DNA from: Bermanella sp036960565
Lineage (GTDB): Bacteria > Pseudomonadota > Gammaproteobacteria > Pseudomonadales > Oceanobacteraceae
Assembly: GCA_036960565.1 (NCBI GenBank)
Contig: JBALXQ010000001.1
Span: forward strand, 1 to 64,000
Length of the DNA: 64,000 bases
Direction of reading: 5' to 3'
Shown here in pieces: positions 8,680 through 17,760 of the stretch (position 1 is its first letter; each line of letters opens with the position of its first letter). Under the pieces are notes generated by a model. It was not told where the DNA came from. It was given only the letters and a program-made list of their open reading frames with translations, and did no database searches. The translations under genes and the position numbers were made by a program.

Positions 8680-9606
8680 CTATTCACTGTAAGCAGAGCC
8701 TTTAGTTTGGCTGAAGGCGTCCAATAAGATGCTCTCCATGGCCCGAGCCGCCGCCGAAAGCGGATAACGACGCCGAGTAATCACTCCCACCCGCTGACTC
8801 AGCCCACTGTTCTTTAATGGCCTACATATGGCACCCACTTCGCGCATTTGTGTCTCACACAAAGCCGGGGCAATACTTATCCCCAAGCCCTGAGCCACCA
8901 TGCGCCCTATGGTCACCAGCTGATGAGTCTCCATGGCAGGGCTGAATGGAATAGACAGCTCCTCAAGCCAATCGCTTATAAGTTGCCTTACCTGGGAAGG
9001 GGCTTGCAGGGTTAGTAAGTCCGATTCCAATAGCTGCTTAACGTCTACCTGCTTTTGCTGAGCTAGCTCGTGATCCTTGGGCAATACAGCTACAAAGTGA
9101 TCATTAAACAGCGGCGTAAACTTTAGGTCTTCGTGCACACCGGGATCAAAGCTCACCCCTAACTCCGCCTTACCTGAACGCACCATGCGCACCACTTCTT
9201 CGGCAATCACGTCATGCAAAGCCACTTTTACCTGCCCATGCTGGGTTTTAAACTCTTTAAGGGCAATGGGTAAAAGGTTGGCCGCGAAGGAAGGCATGGC
9301 GGCCACGGTGATGCGCCCGGTACGCAGGGCAAAGCGGTTATTCAAATCAGATAGGGCGTTATCCCAGTCGCTAAGCAGACGCTGGGCAGTGGGGTAAAAG
9401 CTTTCACCCTCAGGCGTCAGGGCGAAGGAGCGGGTGGTGCGGGTAAGTAACTGCCCACCCACGGTCTCTTCTAGGTTTTTAATGGCAATGCTTAATGCCG
9501 GTTGTGATAAGTGAATTTGCGCGGCGGCCTCGGCAAAACTGCGCGAGCGTACGACTGCTACAAAGGCACGTATTTGCTTAAGGGTTACGCTACCTATACT
9601 GGCCAT
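8680..9606 (-). CDS. LysR family transcriptional regulator (probably of scoAB)
   Basis: A 308-residue LysR regulator. The N-terminal winged helix-turn-helix is clear (VTLKQIRAFVAVVRSRSF, then AAAQIHLSQPALSIAIKNLEE), followed by the two-lobed effector domain. It is transcribed away from scoAB across a 202-bp intergenic region, the classic arrangement for a LysR protein controlling its divergent neighbour. Regulation of the ketoacid CoA-transferase is inferred from that placement only. The effector cannot be named. Confidence 0.88.
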   Translation of the reverse strand: MASIGSVTLKQIRAFVAVVRSRSFAEAAAQIHLSQPALSIAIKNLEETVGGQLLTRTTRSFALTPEGESFYPTAQRLLSDWDNALSDLNNRFALRTGRITVAAMPSFAANLLPIALKEFKTQHGQVKVALHDVIAEEVVRMVRSGKAELGVSFDPGVHEDLKFTPLFNDHFVAVLPKDHELAQQKQVDVKQLLESDLLTLQAPSQVRQLISDWLEELSIPFSPAMETHQLVTIGRMVAQGLGISIAPALCETQMREVGAICRPLKNSGLSQRVGVITRRRYPLSAAARAMESILLDAFSQTKGSAYSE

Positions 9607-9808
9607 ACCTCTGCTACCTACCTTTATGTTGTTTATTGATCATTTATTTAAAAAACTTATTAAACCATGAATTTTTTCCAATTGTTTAATATAAAGCCAT
9701 ATCCCATTCTGTGAAAGTGCTAAAGATGTATTTCTCTTGCTGGCCAAAGCCAACAGAGAAACCCTTAAAATAAAAATACTCATGGTTATTGGCCAATAGG
9801 AGTGGAAC

Positions 9809-10522
9809 ATGTCGGGATTTAATAAGCTGGTTGGCAGTTACGAAGAGGCCATGGCGGGTCTTGAAGATGGTATGACCGTTATTGCCGGCGGTTTTGGTTT
9901 GTGTGGCATTCCAGAGAATCTAATAAGCGAGATAAAAAACAAAGGCACCACGGATTTAACATTTGTATCGAACAACTGCGGGGTTGATGGCTTTGGTTTA
10001 GGTATATTGCTTGAAGACAAACAAATTAAAAAAATGGTGTCTTCCTATGTGGGAGAAAACAAATTATTTGAAGAGCAGCTATTGGCTGGGGAGTTAGAGG
10101 TTGAGCTAACCCCTCAAGGTACTCTGGCCGAAAAAATGCGAGCAGGCGGCGCGGGCATTCCTGCGTTTTACACCGCCACTGGTTACGGTACACCGGTAGG
10201 TGAGGGTAAAGAAGTAAAAGAATTTAATGGCCGCCCTTATATAATGGAAGAAGCCATCACGGGTGACTTTGCCATTGTTAAAGCCTGGAAAGCCGATACC
10301 TATGGCAATCTGGTTTACCGCCACACCGCACAAAATTTTAATCCGCTTGCAGCCACCGCCGGAAAAATCACAGTAGTAGAAGTAGAAGAGATCGTGCAGC
10401 CAGGTGAACTCGATCCAGCTCACATTCATACCCCCGGCATATACGTAGACCGCTTAATACTGGGCACATTTGAAAAACGTATTGAACAACGCACCGTTAC
10501 CACCGCTGACTCACAGGCATAA
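9809..10522 (+). CDS. scoA: 3-oxoacid (succinyl-CoA:acetoacetate) CoA-transferase, subunit A
   Basis: A 237-residue alpha subunit of a family I CoA-transferase. GMTVIAGGFGLCGIPENLI (residues ~21-39) is the standard CoA-binding opening, and the VSNNCGVDGFGLG, GEFVELTPQGTLAEK-like and AGGAGIPAFYT-TGYGT segments all match ScoA/AtoD. The enzyme moves CoA from succinyl-CoA to acetoacetate (or a related 3-oxoacid) in ketone-body or short-chain acid use. A strong AGGAGTGG site precedes the ATG. The B subunit follows after 11 bp, and both are needed for activity. Confidence 0.94.
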   Translation: MSGFNKLVGSYEEAMAGLEDGMTVIAGGFGLCGIPENLISEIKNKGTTDLTFVSNNCGVDGFGLGILLEDKQIKKMVSSYVGENKLFEEQLLAGELEVELTPQGTLAEKMRAGGAGIPAFYTATGYGTPVGEGKEVKEFNGRPYIMEEAITGDFAIVKAWKADTYGNLVYRHTAQNFNPLAATAGKITVVEVEEIVQPGELDPAHIHTPGIYVDRLILGTFEKRIEQRTVTTADSQA

Positions 10523-10533
10523 GGACTAACACG

Positions 10534-11190
10534 ATGGCTTTATCAAGAGAACAACTCGCTCAGCGTGTGGCACAAGAAATGAAAGATGGTTACTACGTGA
10601 ACCTGGGTATTGGCATTCCTACCTTAGTGGCTAACTATGTACCCGAAGGCATGGAAGTAATGCTGCAATCCGAAAATGGTTTATTAGGCATGGGCCGTTT
10701 TCCAACCGAAGATGAAATAGATGCCGACATGATTAATGCCGGTAAACAAACGGTTACCGCCATTAAAGGCGCCTCTATTTTTTCATCGGCTGAATCGTTT
10801 GCCATGATTCGTGGTGGCCATGTAGATTTAACGGTACTGGGTGCCTTTGAAGTGGATGTTCGCGGTAACATTGCCTCGTACATGATTCCAGGCAAATTGA
10901 TTAAAGGCATGGGCGGCGCCATGGATTTAGTAGCCGGTGCCGATAATATTATCGTTACTATGACTCACGCTTCTAAAAATGGTGATTCTAAGTTGTTGTC
11001 TAAATGTACCTTGCCGTTAACCGGTGCAGGCTGCATTAAAAAAGTGGTGACGGATTTAGCCTTTATGGAAATTAAAAATGGTGCATTTTGGTTGATCGAG
11101 CGCGCACCGGGTGTTTCAGTTCAAGAAATTATTGATAAAACAGCGGGTGAGTTAGTGGTGCCTGATGTGGTGCCTGAGATGCAGTTTTAA
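10534..11190 (+). CDS. scoB: 3-oxoacid (succinyl-CoA:acetoacetate) CoA-transferase, subunit B
   Basis: A 218-residue beta subunit. It carries the catalytic glutamate in the SENGLLGMG motif (residue ~50), which forms the glutamyl-CoA thioester intermediate, and the YVNLGIGIPTLVANY opening. The later GAGCIKKVVTDLAFMEI segment is also family-typical. It pairs with the A subunit upstream as a two-gene operon closed by a very strong terminator. Control by the divergent LysR gene is likely but inferred. Confidence 0.95.
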   Translation: MALSREQLAQRVAQEMKDGYYVNLGIGIPTLVANYVPEGMEVMLQSENGLLGMGRFPTEDEIDADMINAGKQTVTAIKGASIFSSAESFAMIRGGHVDLTVLGAFEVDVRGNIASYMIPGKLIKGMGGAMDLVAGADNIIVTMTHASKNGDSKLLSKCTLPLTGAGCIKKVVTDLAFMEIKNGAFWLIERAPGVSVQEIIDKTAGELVVPDVVPEMQF

Positions 11191-11215
11191 TTAACCAAAA
11201 ATATCGACTACTTGT

Positions 11216-11263
11216 AAAAAATCCGCAGCTAATAAATAAAAGCTTATTAGCTGCGGATTTTTT
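11216..11263. terminator. Very strong bidirectional terminator after scoAB
   Basis: A perfect 20-bp stem pairs 11216-11235 with 11244-11263 across an 8-nt loop. The stem begins in A and ends in T, so it can serve scoAB and also lies downstream of the converging minus-strand lipoprotein gene. Confidence 0.92.
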
Positions 11264-11364
11264 ATTTAAGGAGAAAGTCTACTGCCATTAGAATTGCTAT
11301 TTCCCAATTTAATAGAATGTACTTAGAATTTAATGGGGTACCGATGATTTCAATTTACAGCTAA

Positions 11365-12912
11365 TTATAAATCCACGGTAAACAACGCCCAATCTCTACA
11401 TGCTTCAGGAAATGACAGACAATGTGGCAGTGATTCGAAACGCATGGGGTCGAATAGGGTGGGTGAATATTCTGAGTTTCGAAAATTCTTCAATTTATTA
11501 AGCGCTTCCCGTGGTGATAGCTGTTGGGTGATAGCAATATAATTGAGATAGGATAAGCCGACTCCATTAATGAATGAACTAGACATGAAGTTTAGTGGGC
11601 CGCTACTAATGCCATCGCTGCCGTATAAAATAGGGTATGCCCCAAAAGATGGTAGGTCTAAAAACTGCTGGCGCCAACCGGTGTTAAAGAAGGCATCTAC
11701 GCAAGGGGTAATCTCAACCTGAGAGGTCTGTAGTAAAGTATCATAGTGATCATTGTATGTGCTGCCTTCAATATCAATTATCGGTAGTTGATTTCCTTCT
11801 GGATAGCTCTGAGATAAGTGACCCGACCTTAACCGGTTGGGAATATTTGAACAATCTGAATAATATTCGTTATAAATATCTATATTTGTCGGTTTTGGTA
11901 AGGTGCCTATCCTTGATATAACAGAAGCCTGAGTGACGACAGCCACTTCAGATATTTCAGAAATAATATTCTTATAATGAAGGTGTATCTCTGCGACCTT
12001 ATCTAGTGAGCTAAAGCCTGCACCACATGCGTTATCGATCATATTCTTAATAATGGTATTGTCTAAGCCAGACGATAAATGAACATAGCTTATTTTATGC
12101 TCGCGGATGACTGCCTTAATAGAATCTACAATGCTCTTTCTATATGTGCCGCTTTCTTTGGCATCTCCACATAAAAACTGATTTGAATATTGCAGGCTAT
12201 TTAATGTGACTATTTGTGACTCAGGGTTTAAATCCATTAACAAATTCAAATTTATATCGCCATGAATATCATATAAAGGCACGTTTACTTTTAATAGCTC
12301 AGAGAGTGTTTCGGGGGCAATCTGTCGAGTAATTTCTGAACTAGGCAAGAAGTAATTTGAATCACCAATAATATTTCGATAAATATGATAAAGGCCATTA
12401 ACCATAGTAATGGTTTTGGTTGATAGCTGAATAGAGGCGATACTCGACGAATCTTCTGCCCATTCATACACTTGTATAATACGCTTTGGATACCGAATTG
12501 CACTTTGGCCTAATTCTGAATCAATCAATAAAATTCTTTGCCCTAAACTGGAATCGAGTGCGAGTGTTTCGCGAGGTACACTGAAATATAACGAATCACG
12601 AATATTAAATGTTGTTAGCTTACAAGGGTGATTGGGTTCCAGTTCATCTTGGTCTGTATCGCAATCAGTAATAGCGGTGGTGTAGGTACTAATGTCAGTT
12701 AAAATTTCTTGTATCCCCGGTACGAAGTGATCACCATAGTTTTCATAAGTACTTTTATTTTCTGTGTAATTAAGGGGGATGAGCTTATCTGCTACTGTAG
12801 TTGTATCAATTGGTAAACCATTCGCATTATCTTGGTGGCTATCTGAGCCACACCCTGAAACAAATATTAGGCATAATATGAGTGCCATTCCTTTGGCTAG
12901 ATGGTACGACAT
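11365..12912 (-). CDS. Orphan outer-membrane or periplasmic lipoprotein
   Basis: A 515-residue lipoprotein I do not recognise. The N terminus has a signal sequence ending in the lipobox VSGC (Cys at residue ~21), then a Ser/Asp/Asn linker. The body mixes alpha and beta stretches. A late segment, YPILYGSDGISSGPLNFMSSSFINGVG, loosely recalls the serine loop of subtilases, and HGDINLNLL and VHLSSGLDNT could be other active-site strands, but no complete catalytic triad can be assigned. At least six cysteines in the mature part suggest disulfides. It stands alone next to a gene-poor region. Function unknown. Confidence 0.6.
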   Translation of the reverse strand: MSYHLAKGMALILCLIFVSGCGSDSHQDNANGLPIDTTTVADKLIPLNYTENKSTYENYGDHFVPGIQEILTDISTYTTAITDCDTDQDELEPNHPCKLTTFNIRDSLYFSVPRETLALDSSLGQRILLIDSELGQSAIRYPKRIIQVYEWAEDSSSIASIQLSTKTITMVNGLYHIYRNIIGDSNYFLPSSEITRQIAPETLSELLKVNVPLYDIHGDINLNLLMDLNPESQIVTLNSLQYSNQFLCGDAKESGTYRKSIVDSIKAVIREHKISYVHLSSGLDNTIIKNMIDNACGAGFSSLDKVAEIHLHYKNIISEISEVAVVTQASVISRIGTLPKPTNIDIYNEYYSDCSNIPNRLRSGHLSQSYPEGNQLPIIDIEGSTYNDHYDTLLQTSQVEITPCVDAFFNTGWRQQFLDLPSFGAYPILYGSDGISSGPLNFMSSSFINGVGLSYLNYIAITQQLSPREALNKLKNFRNSEYSPTLFDPMRFESLPHCLSFPEACRDWALFTVDL

Positions 12913-13088
12913 AATGTAAAAGTCACTTTAACAAAAATAATGCGAGGTAATTTGTCTGTTTGTAATATGTATTGATAGCTTAGGTTTTAAAATAGCTTTG
13001 TAGTGGGAAATTGAAGGAAATTGTTAGGGGATAATAGGGAATCCACAATGTATATGTATTATTTTCACCTTGCCGTTATTCATTGTCT

Positions 13089-13231
13089 TCTGCAACAGAA
13101 GGTAATGAAAGACTTAGCCTAAGGGATATTGAAAATATATTAAGTAGTGAGAAATCCATTTTCTTGCATGGTTAACTGAAGGTTCTCTTGAGGTTAATGC
13201 TGAGTTTGTTGATCCCATGCAGAGTAATTAA
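13089..13231 (+). pseudogene. Decayed coding fragment with a frame change
   Basis: Two consecutive frames read as ordinary protein: SATEGNERLSLRDIENILSS and onward to a stop at 13173-13175, then in another frame TEGSLEVNAEFVDPMQSN to a stop at 13229-13231. The amino-acid mix and the adjoining positions suggest one old gene with an indel. No family is recognisable, and chance cannot be excluded. Confidence 0.25.
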
Positions 13232-13405
13232 TTTAGGCTTCTTTAAAATCTAATGCCAAATCTAATACTATACGATCACTCCATAATTTATTCACCTGAA
13301 ATCAATGATGTTAACTATGTCCTAAAAGTAGTGGCCACTTCAAAGTAGATTTGTACAATACTAAAACCAAGAAGTGCATCCGTGAATAGCCAGTTAAAAA
13401 GTTAG

Positions 13406-13534
13406 CAGCAACACTGTTTGCACAGTCTAGGCAGGCTAAAGGAAGTGGTTGAGATTAATGATGCTGGTCGTGGCAGTTACTGGTTTGAATCGAATGAATA
13501 TTTAAAATTATTTACATTAACTTATTTTATTTAA
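13406..13534 (+). pseudogene. Possible second coding remnant
   Basis: An open stretch of 42 codons without a normal start, containing LKEVVEINDAGRGSYWFESN. The composition looks protein-like, but it is short, has no start or ribosome site, and matches nothing I know. It may be debris of the same lost gene as the fragment upstream. Confidence 0.2.
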
Positions 13535-13807
13535 ACTATATGACGTTTTCTTATGACTTATCAGCTTTATAAGTATAATAACCATTTTGTAAAATCATAG
13601 TGTTCAGCTCAGGCAGTATTTCTGATTTTCCATAGTCTTCTTTTTGAATGTATCAGAGGAGCTTGGTTTACAAAACGGTGGGGTATCCAATATAAATTTA
13701 TTAGAAAACCAGTTAACTAGCTTGTCTGTAAGATAGTATTTGAAGTAATGGGCAGTACTTTAGTATGTATGCATCATGAAAAATCAAAGTTAAATAAAGG
13801 AATTAAA

Positions 13808-13897
13808 ATGTATCTAAAGGGAAAAGAAATAACATGCAAGATCAAAGTAAGAATAAAAACTCTGCCCAGCCCTCTGTTGAAAGCCACCCATCGCTAA
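13808..13897 (+). CDS. Possible short upstream ORF overlapping the Mur-ligase start
   Basis: This 29-codon frame has the better ribosome site: AAAGG five nt before ATG at 13808. It overlaps, out of frame, the start of the Mur-ligase gene at 13834. It could be a leader peptide that sets translation of the ligase by coupling, or the remains of a frameshifted original N terminus. It has no recognisable content (Lys-rich, 29 residues). Confidence 0.25.
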   Translation: MYLKGKEITCKIKVRIKTLPSPLLKATHR

Positions 13898-14934
13898 GGC
13901 TTTGTGTTATTGGCATAACAGGGACAAACGGTAAAACAACGGTGTCACATCTAATCGGAGATGCGTTAAAAGCAGGCGGTTACCACCCTTTTGTATTAGG
14001 CACTTTAAATTCTAACAACAGAGATCTTTCAACCCCAGAAGCAGATGATATAGCCCGCTTGATGCAGGAACATATTGATCAAAAAGGAACTCATTTTATT
14101 CTAGAAGTAACGTCTGAAGGCATTGATCAAGGGCGGGTGGCAGATGTTGATTTTAACGTCAAGCTTCTTACTAATGTGACTACGGACCACTTGGACTACC
14201 ATAAAACCTTTAATGCTTATCAAAATATTAAACTTGATTTTATGCGTATGGGGGACTCTTATAAAATTTATCCAGAAAATTTTTCAGAAGTCACCACTCC
14301 AATACCCACAATACTTTATGGAAAATTTAATCAGCTAAATGTTCAAGCTGCCGCACTGGTTCTGCGGCACATTGGAATGGAGGAGTTAACGATACAGAGA
14401 GCCTTGTCTATTTGTCCTGCACCTCGGGGACGAATGGAGCCTATTGATAGAGGGCAAGATTATCAGGTGTTTGTTGATTACGCCCATACTCCTGCGGCAT
14501 TGGAAAGTGTTTTGCGTGCAGGTAGGGCGATGGTAGAAACAAATGAGGGGAGATTGTTGTTGCTGTTTGGTTGTGGTGGAAATAGAGACTCACAAAAGAG
14601 GCCTTTAATGGGAGAGACCGCGAGCCAGTACGCTGACCTTGTGATTGTCACGGAGGATAACCCTCGTTTTGAAGATAGCCAGTCCATTATCAATGATATT
14701 ATTAAGGGGTTTCCGGCAGAGTTTAAAAACTATCGCGTTATTCAAGATCGGCGGGCTGCCATTGCTCATATTATAAATCATGCGAGGCATCAGGATGTGG
14801 TGATACTGGCAGGAAAAGGTCATGAGACTTATCAAATACATGGCTCTGAAACGTTGCATTTAGATGACAGAGAAGAAGCACTAAAAGTTTTATCACAGCA
14901 GTCTCAGCTGACGACATGCACTAGTGAAAACTGA
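13834..14934 (+). CDS. Short MurE-like Mur ligase lacking the N-terminal domain
   Basis: This 366-residue ATP-dependent amide ligase has the Mur central and C-terminal domains. Visible motifs are the P-loop GTNGKTT (30-36), EVTSEG (91-96), TTDHLDYH (116-123), a Lys at 133 where MurE is carbamoylated, RGRMEPI (198-204), DYAHTP (215-220), GCGGNRD (247-253), DNPR (275-278) and GKGHE (328-332). DNPR is the MurE signature for meso-diaminopimelate. MurE is about 490 residues. Here the UDP-sugar-binding domain 1 is missing, and the stretch between Lys133 and the FNQLNVQAA helix is some 50 residues shorter than normal. It lies outside any mur cluster, in AT-rich DNA, with no partner genes. It more likely ligates an amino acid to something other than UDP-MurNAc-dipeptide. 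Substrate unknown. Confidence 0.75.
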   Translation: MQDQSKNKNSAQPSVESHPSLRLCVIGITGTNGKTTVSHLIGDALKAGGYHPFVLGTLNSNNRDLSTPEADDIARLMQEHIDQKGTHFILEVTSEGIDQGRVADVDFNVKLLTNVTTDHLDYHKTFNAYQNIKLDFMRMGDSYKIYPENFSEVTTPIPTILYGKFNQLNVQAAALVLRHIGMEELTIQRALSICPAPRGRMEPIDRGQDYQVFVDYAHTPAALESVLRAGRAMVETNEGRLLLLFGCGGNRDSQKRPLMGETASQYADLVIVTEDNPRFEDSQSIINDIIKGFPAEFKNYRVIQDRRAAIAHIINHARHQDVVILAGKGHETYQIHGSETLHLDDREEALKVLSQQSQLTTCTSEN

Positions 14935-15058
14935 TCCATACCTTCACTTTGTAAGTATTTAACCCCTTCAAAATTATGCTTGTGATTTTTACAATGCTGC
15001 CGAGAACAAAAAGAAAGAGCTTTCTTTTAAGGGGATAGGTTTAGCGTGCTTGTCCGAA

Positions 15059-15092
15059 GCCACTCTCGCATACTGGCAAGAGTGGCATTTTT
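15059..15092 (+). terminator. Hairpin downstream of the Mur-ligase gene
   Basis: GCCACTCT (15059-15066) pairs with AGAGTGGC (15079-15086), followed by ATTTTT. It suits the plus-strand Mur-ligase gene and sits before the converging rlhA stop. Confidence 0.7.
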
Positions 15093-15148
15093 CAGAATAA
15101 ATATTTAGTCGGATAGAATCCAATCTATTTACAATTTCAACTTGGAAT

Positions 15149-17425
15149 CTACAGCCCTTGGCGATACTGAGCGTTAGTCGATACCTCTACCATTTCATTA
15201 AGCTGTACGCTTGATGCTTCTACCCCATTCAATACATTCTCAAAGTGACGCAGCAACTCACCCTTATCAGCTTGCTCTTTTGAGCCCGCGCCAATATTGG
15301 TTAAATCAATAAAGAACTCATCAAACAAGTGTGAGAAATCTTTCACTGCATCTAGGTTTAAAAATTGCTCGTGGTTGTAAATACTGGGGTAGCCGCCTTT
15401 TTGCTTGTCTACCGCGAATGAAATGCCTTTCACGTTGGTGATGGTAGTGGCCTTTTCGCATTTCAGCATACAGCCATCTTCTATGCTGGGTTTTTTACAG
15501 CCCACGGTTTGCTGAAAGAAACACTGGCGGCTGGTCATCATCAAGATGGGGTGGTAAATGCTGTATAAAAGCTTAAAGCCTTCAGGGCGTTTAATGCGTC
15601 TAATTTGATTTTGATTAATCTCGTTAGAAATAAACGCGCCTTTGCAGTTTAGCTCTTCTTGTAATGTCATCAATGCATAAGAGTTGGTGGTGTTTAAAAA
15701 TGGGCCAGCAATCCAGTCTATGTTCATCTCGAACGCTTTATAAGCCACGCCAGTGTTGTTACTCACAATGCGCGCAGGTTTCACTACTTCTAAAATTTTC
15801 ACCGACTCTTGGTAATCTTTACCAATTAACACCGCAGGGAACCAAGGAATAAGCCTAGGGTTTTCTAAAAAGATGTCTATGTACTTAGTGTCGCCCACTT
15901 TAAAGCTTTCAGGCAGTTTAAAATACACATCGGCTTCGGTTTGGTCACACAGGTGCAAATCTTTTACATCGCTAATTAAAATTGAAAGCTTAGGCTTGTC
16001 TTCAATTTTTTCATGCTGCGGCAGCGCGGCAATTTCTACAGCCGATACCACTTCTTTAGAGTCATTTAATAAAAAGGCTAATTTGTTCTTAAGAATAGTG
16101 AGCTCTTTGAAAGGAATGTTTAATTCGCCACCTAACTTCGAGAAATAAAACCCTGTTAGTTCATGTTGGGCGCTATTAAAACTCTTAAAGCGTTTCTCAA
16201 TGGCGCTTTGATCAATGGCTGATTTTCCTGCAGCAATAAGAGACGTCTCAGATTGCACCACAAATACCTGGTCTGGCTTTTTCTCTAAGGCTTTAGAGTT
16301 GTTATCACTCACTACCGCGGTCACGGTAAGTGGTTCATTTAACTGACCCGAAAATTCAATGCTTAGGCTGGGCTTTTCTATACTAAGGAATTCAATTTTT
16401 TCGCTTACTTGTGCGCTAATTTCATTTTTCTCAGTCTTTAACTCTTGCTGTGCATCATGAATTTGCACAACAGAGATAGCGTTTCTTTTTTCATTAGCAT
16501 GGGTAAAGCTATTATCACGGGGATTGTCGATGAACATCGACTTAGTCATGTCGCCCTTCAAAAATAAGTTGGTGAAGTCACGGTTAAAGACTTTATAAAG
16601 ACTTGAGTCGTCTTCCAGTAACTTGCCTGTTTCCACAAATTTATTTATTTGCTTGCGCCAGCTATCTACTACCGTGTGAACGTAGCTTGCGCCTTTTATG
16701 CGGCCTTCAATCTTTAAAGAATCTACCCCAGCCTCTACCAATTCAGGTAAATCAAAATAGGCAGAGTTATCTTTTAAATTAAGTGGGTGTTTATTGCCCA
16801 TTTCGGTGGGTTCATATTCATCACGGCATGCTTGGCTACAACGGCCACGATTACCAGAATTACCCACACTTACCGAGCTTGAATAACACTGGCCAGAGAA
16901 AGCAATACACAAGGCACCGTGTACAAACACTTCGGTAAGCACATCGTGATCGTGGGCAAGAGTGGTTAACGCTTTAACTTCCCCAAGATTCAATTCACGG
17001 GATAAGTTCACACGGGTGGCGCCAATTTTAGCTAAGAATAAAATTTGGCCATCGTTGTGTGTGGTGAGTTGGGTAGAGGCGTGAATGTCTAGAGTGGGAA
17101 AGTGCTTTTTAACCAAATTAAACATGCCCAAGTCTTGCACGATAATACCGTCGATACCGGTGTTCACGAGCTTGTTCAGCAGCTTAATCATGCCCGGTAA
17201 TTCGTGTTCTAGAATCACTACGTTCAGCGTTAAAAAGATCTCGCACTGATATTCATGGGCTAAACGGACAATGCCGTTTAAATCATCAAAGGAAAGATTG
17301 CTGGCGCGGTTACGGGCATTAAAGGTATCTAGGCCGCAATACACCGCATTGGCACCGGCCACAATGGCCGCCTTAATGGCGTTTACATCACCGCCTGGCG
17401 CCAATAATTCAATCTTTCTGCTCAT
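15149..17425 (-). CDS. rlhA: U32 family 23S rRNA C2501 hydroxylation protein RlhA
   Basis: A 758-residue U32-family protein (E. coli RlhA/YdcP has about 650). The N-terminal barrel opens with IELLAPGGDVNAIKAAIVAG. The signature GNRGRCSQACRDEYE (residues ~190-205), after HGALCIAFSGQCYSSS, is the Cys-rich U32 core, and SLKIEGRIKGASYV follows. The RlhA branch hydroxylates C2501 of 23S rRNA using prephenate and iron-sulfur-type chemistry; the related YegQ/TrhP acts on tRNA. The C-terminal half carries further cysteines (RQCFFQQTVGCKK, DGCMLKCEK). It is monocistronic. RlhA is the best match by length and motif, though older databases would call it a collagenase-like peptidase. Confidence 0.85.
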   Translation of the reverse strand: MSRKIELLAPGGDVNAIKAAIVAGANAVYCGLDTFNARNRASNLSFDDLNGIVRLAHEYQCEIFLTLNVVILEHELPGMIKLLNKLVNTGIDGIIVQDLGMFNLVKKHFPTLDIHASTQLTTHNDGQILFLAKIGATRVNLSRELNLGEVKALTTLAHDHDVLTEVFVHGALCIAFSGQCYSSSVSVGNSGNRGRCSQACRDEYEPTEMGNKHPLNLKDNSAYFDLPELVEAGVDSLKIEGRIKGASYVHTVVDSWRKQINKFVETGKLLEDDSSLYKVFNRDFTNLFLKGDMTKSMFIDNPRDNSFTHANEKRNAISVVQIHDAQQELKTEKNEISAQVSEKIEFLSIEKPSLSIEFSGQLNEPLTVTAVVSDNNSKALEKKPDQVFVVQSETSLIAAGKSAIDQSAIEKRFKSFNSAQHELTGFYFSKLGGELNIPFKELTILKNKLAFLLNDSKEVVSAVEIAALPQHEKIEDKPKLSILISDVKDLHLCDQTEADVYFKLPESFKVGDTKYIDIFLENPRLIPWFPAVLIGKDYQESVKILEVVKPARIVSNNTGVAYKAFEMNIDWIAGPFLNTTNSYALMTLQEELNCKGAFISNEINQNQIRRIKRPEGFKLLYSIYHPILMMTSRQCFFQQTVGCKKPSIEDGCMLKCEKATTITNVKGISFAVDKQKGGYPSIYNHEQFLNLDAVKDFSHLFDEFFIDLTNIGAGSKEQADKGELLRHFENVLNGVEASSVQLNEMVEVSTNAQYRQGL

Positions 17426-17760
17426 GTATACAACCCATATAACGATGCTGGCTCACTCATAGAGGGTATCTTCACCTCAATAGCGCAGCCTGTATTCTTG
17501 ATGATCAATTTTGAGGGGCGATTTTAGCCCTATAGGCTAATCATTGCTATTCATTCGAGCCCTAAATGGGGTGTTTTGTTTAAAAAAAGTACAGGTTATG
17601 GGGGGGAACAGTGCTGGAAATAAAGTCTAGAGCGTAGGGGATAAATTTAGAGCGAGGCCCTATAAAGTATAAGGCTTTATCAGGTGGGTTATTTAAAGGC
17701 TGGTAAAAGATGATAAAGAGAGAACGACAGGAGCCTTGCCGTTCTGTAAGGAGTTTAAAG
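17426..17760. other. Intergenic region upstream of rlhA
   Basis: 335 bp without a gene. It holds the rlhA promoter area, a run of seven G near 17600, and a weak hairpin (AGAACG near 17720 with CGTTCT near 17740) that may terminate the minus-strand repeat-lipoprotein gene. Confidence 0.5.

Larger units (their letters stand above)
12913..13833. other. Gene-poor stretch of 921 bp
   Basis: No intact gene is visible on either strand. The sequence is AT-rich and holds two short frames that read like decayed coding fragments, listed separately. Promoters for the flanking lipoprotein gene (minus) and Mur ligase gene (plus) must lie at its ends, but I cannot place them with confidence. Confidence 0.6.

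Noticed and set aside
9838..10429. Minus-strand frames under scoA
   Set aside because: They are shadows of the strongly supported scoA gene.
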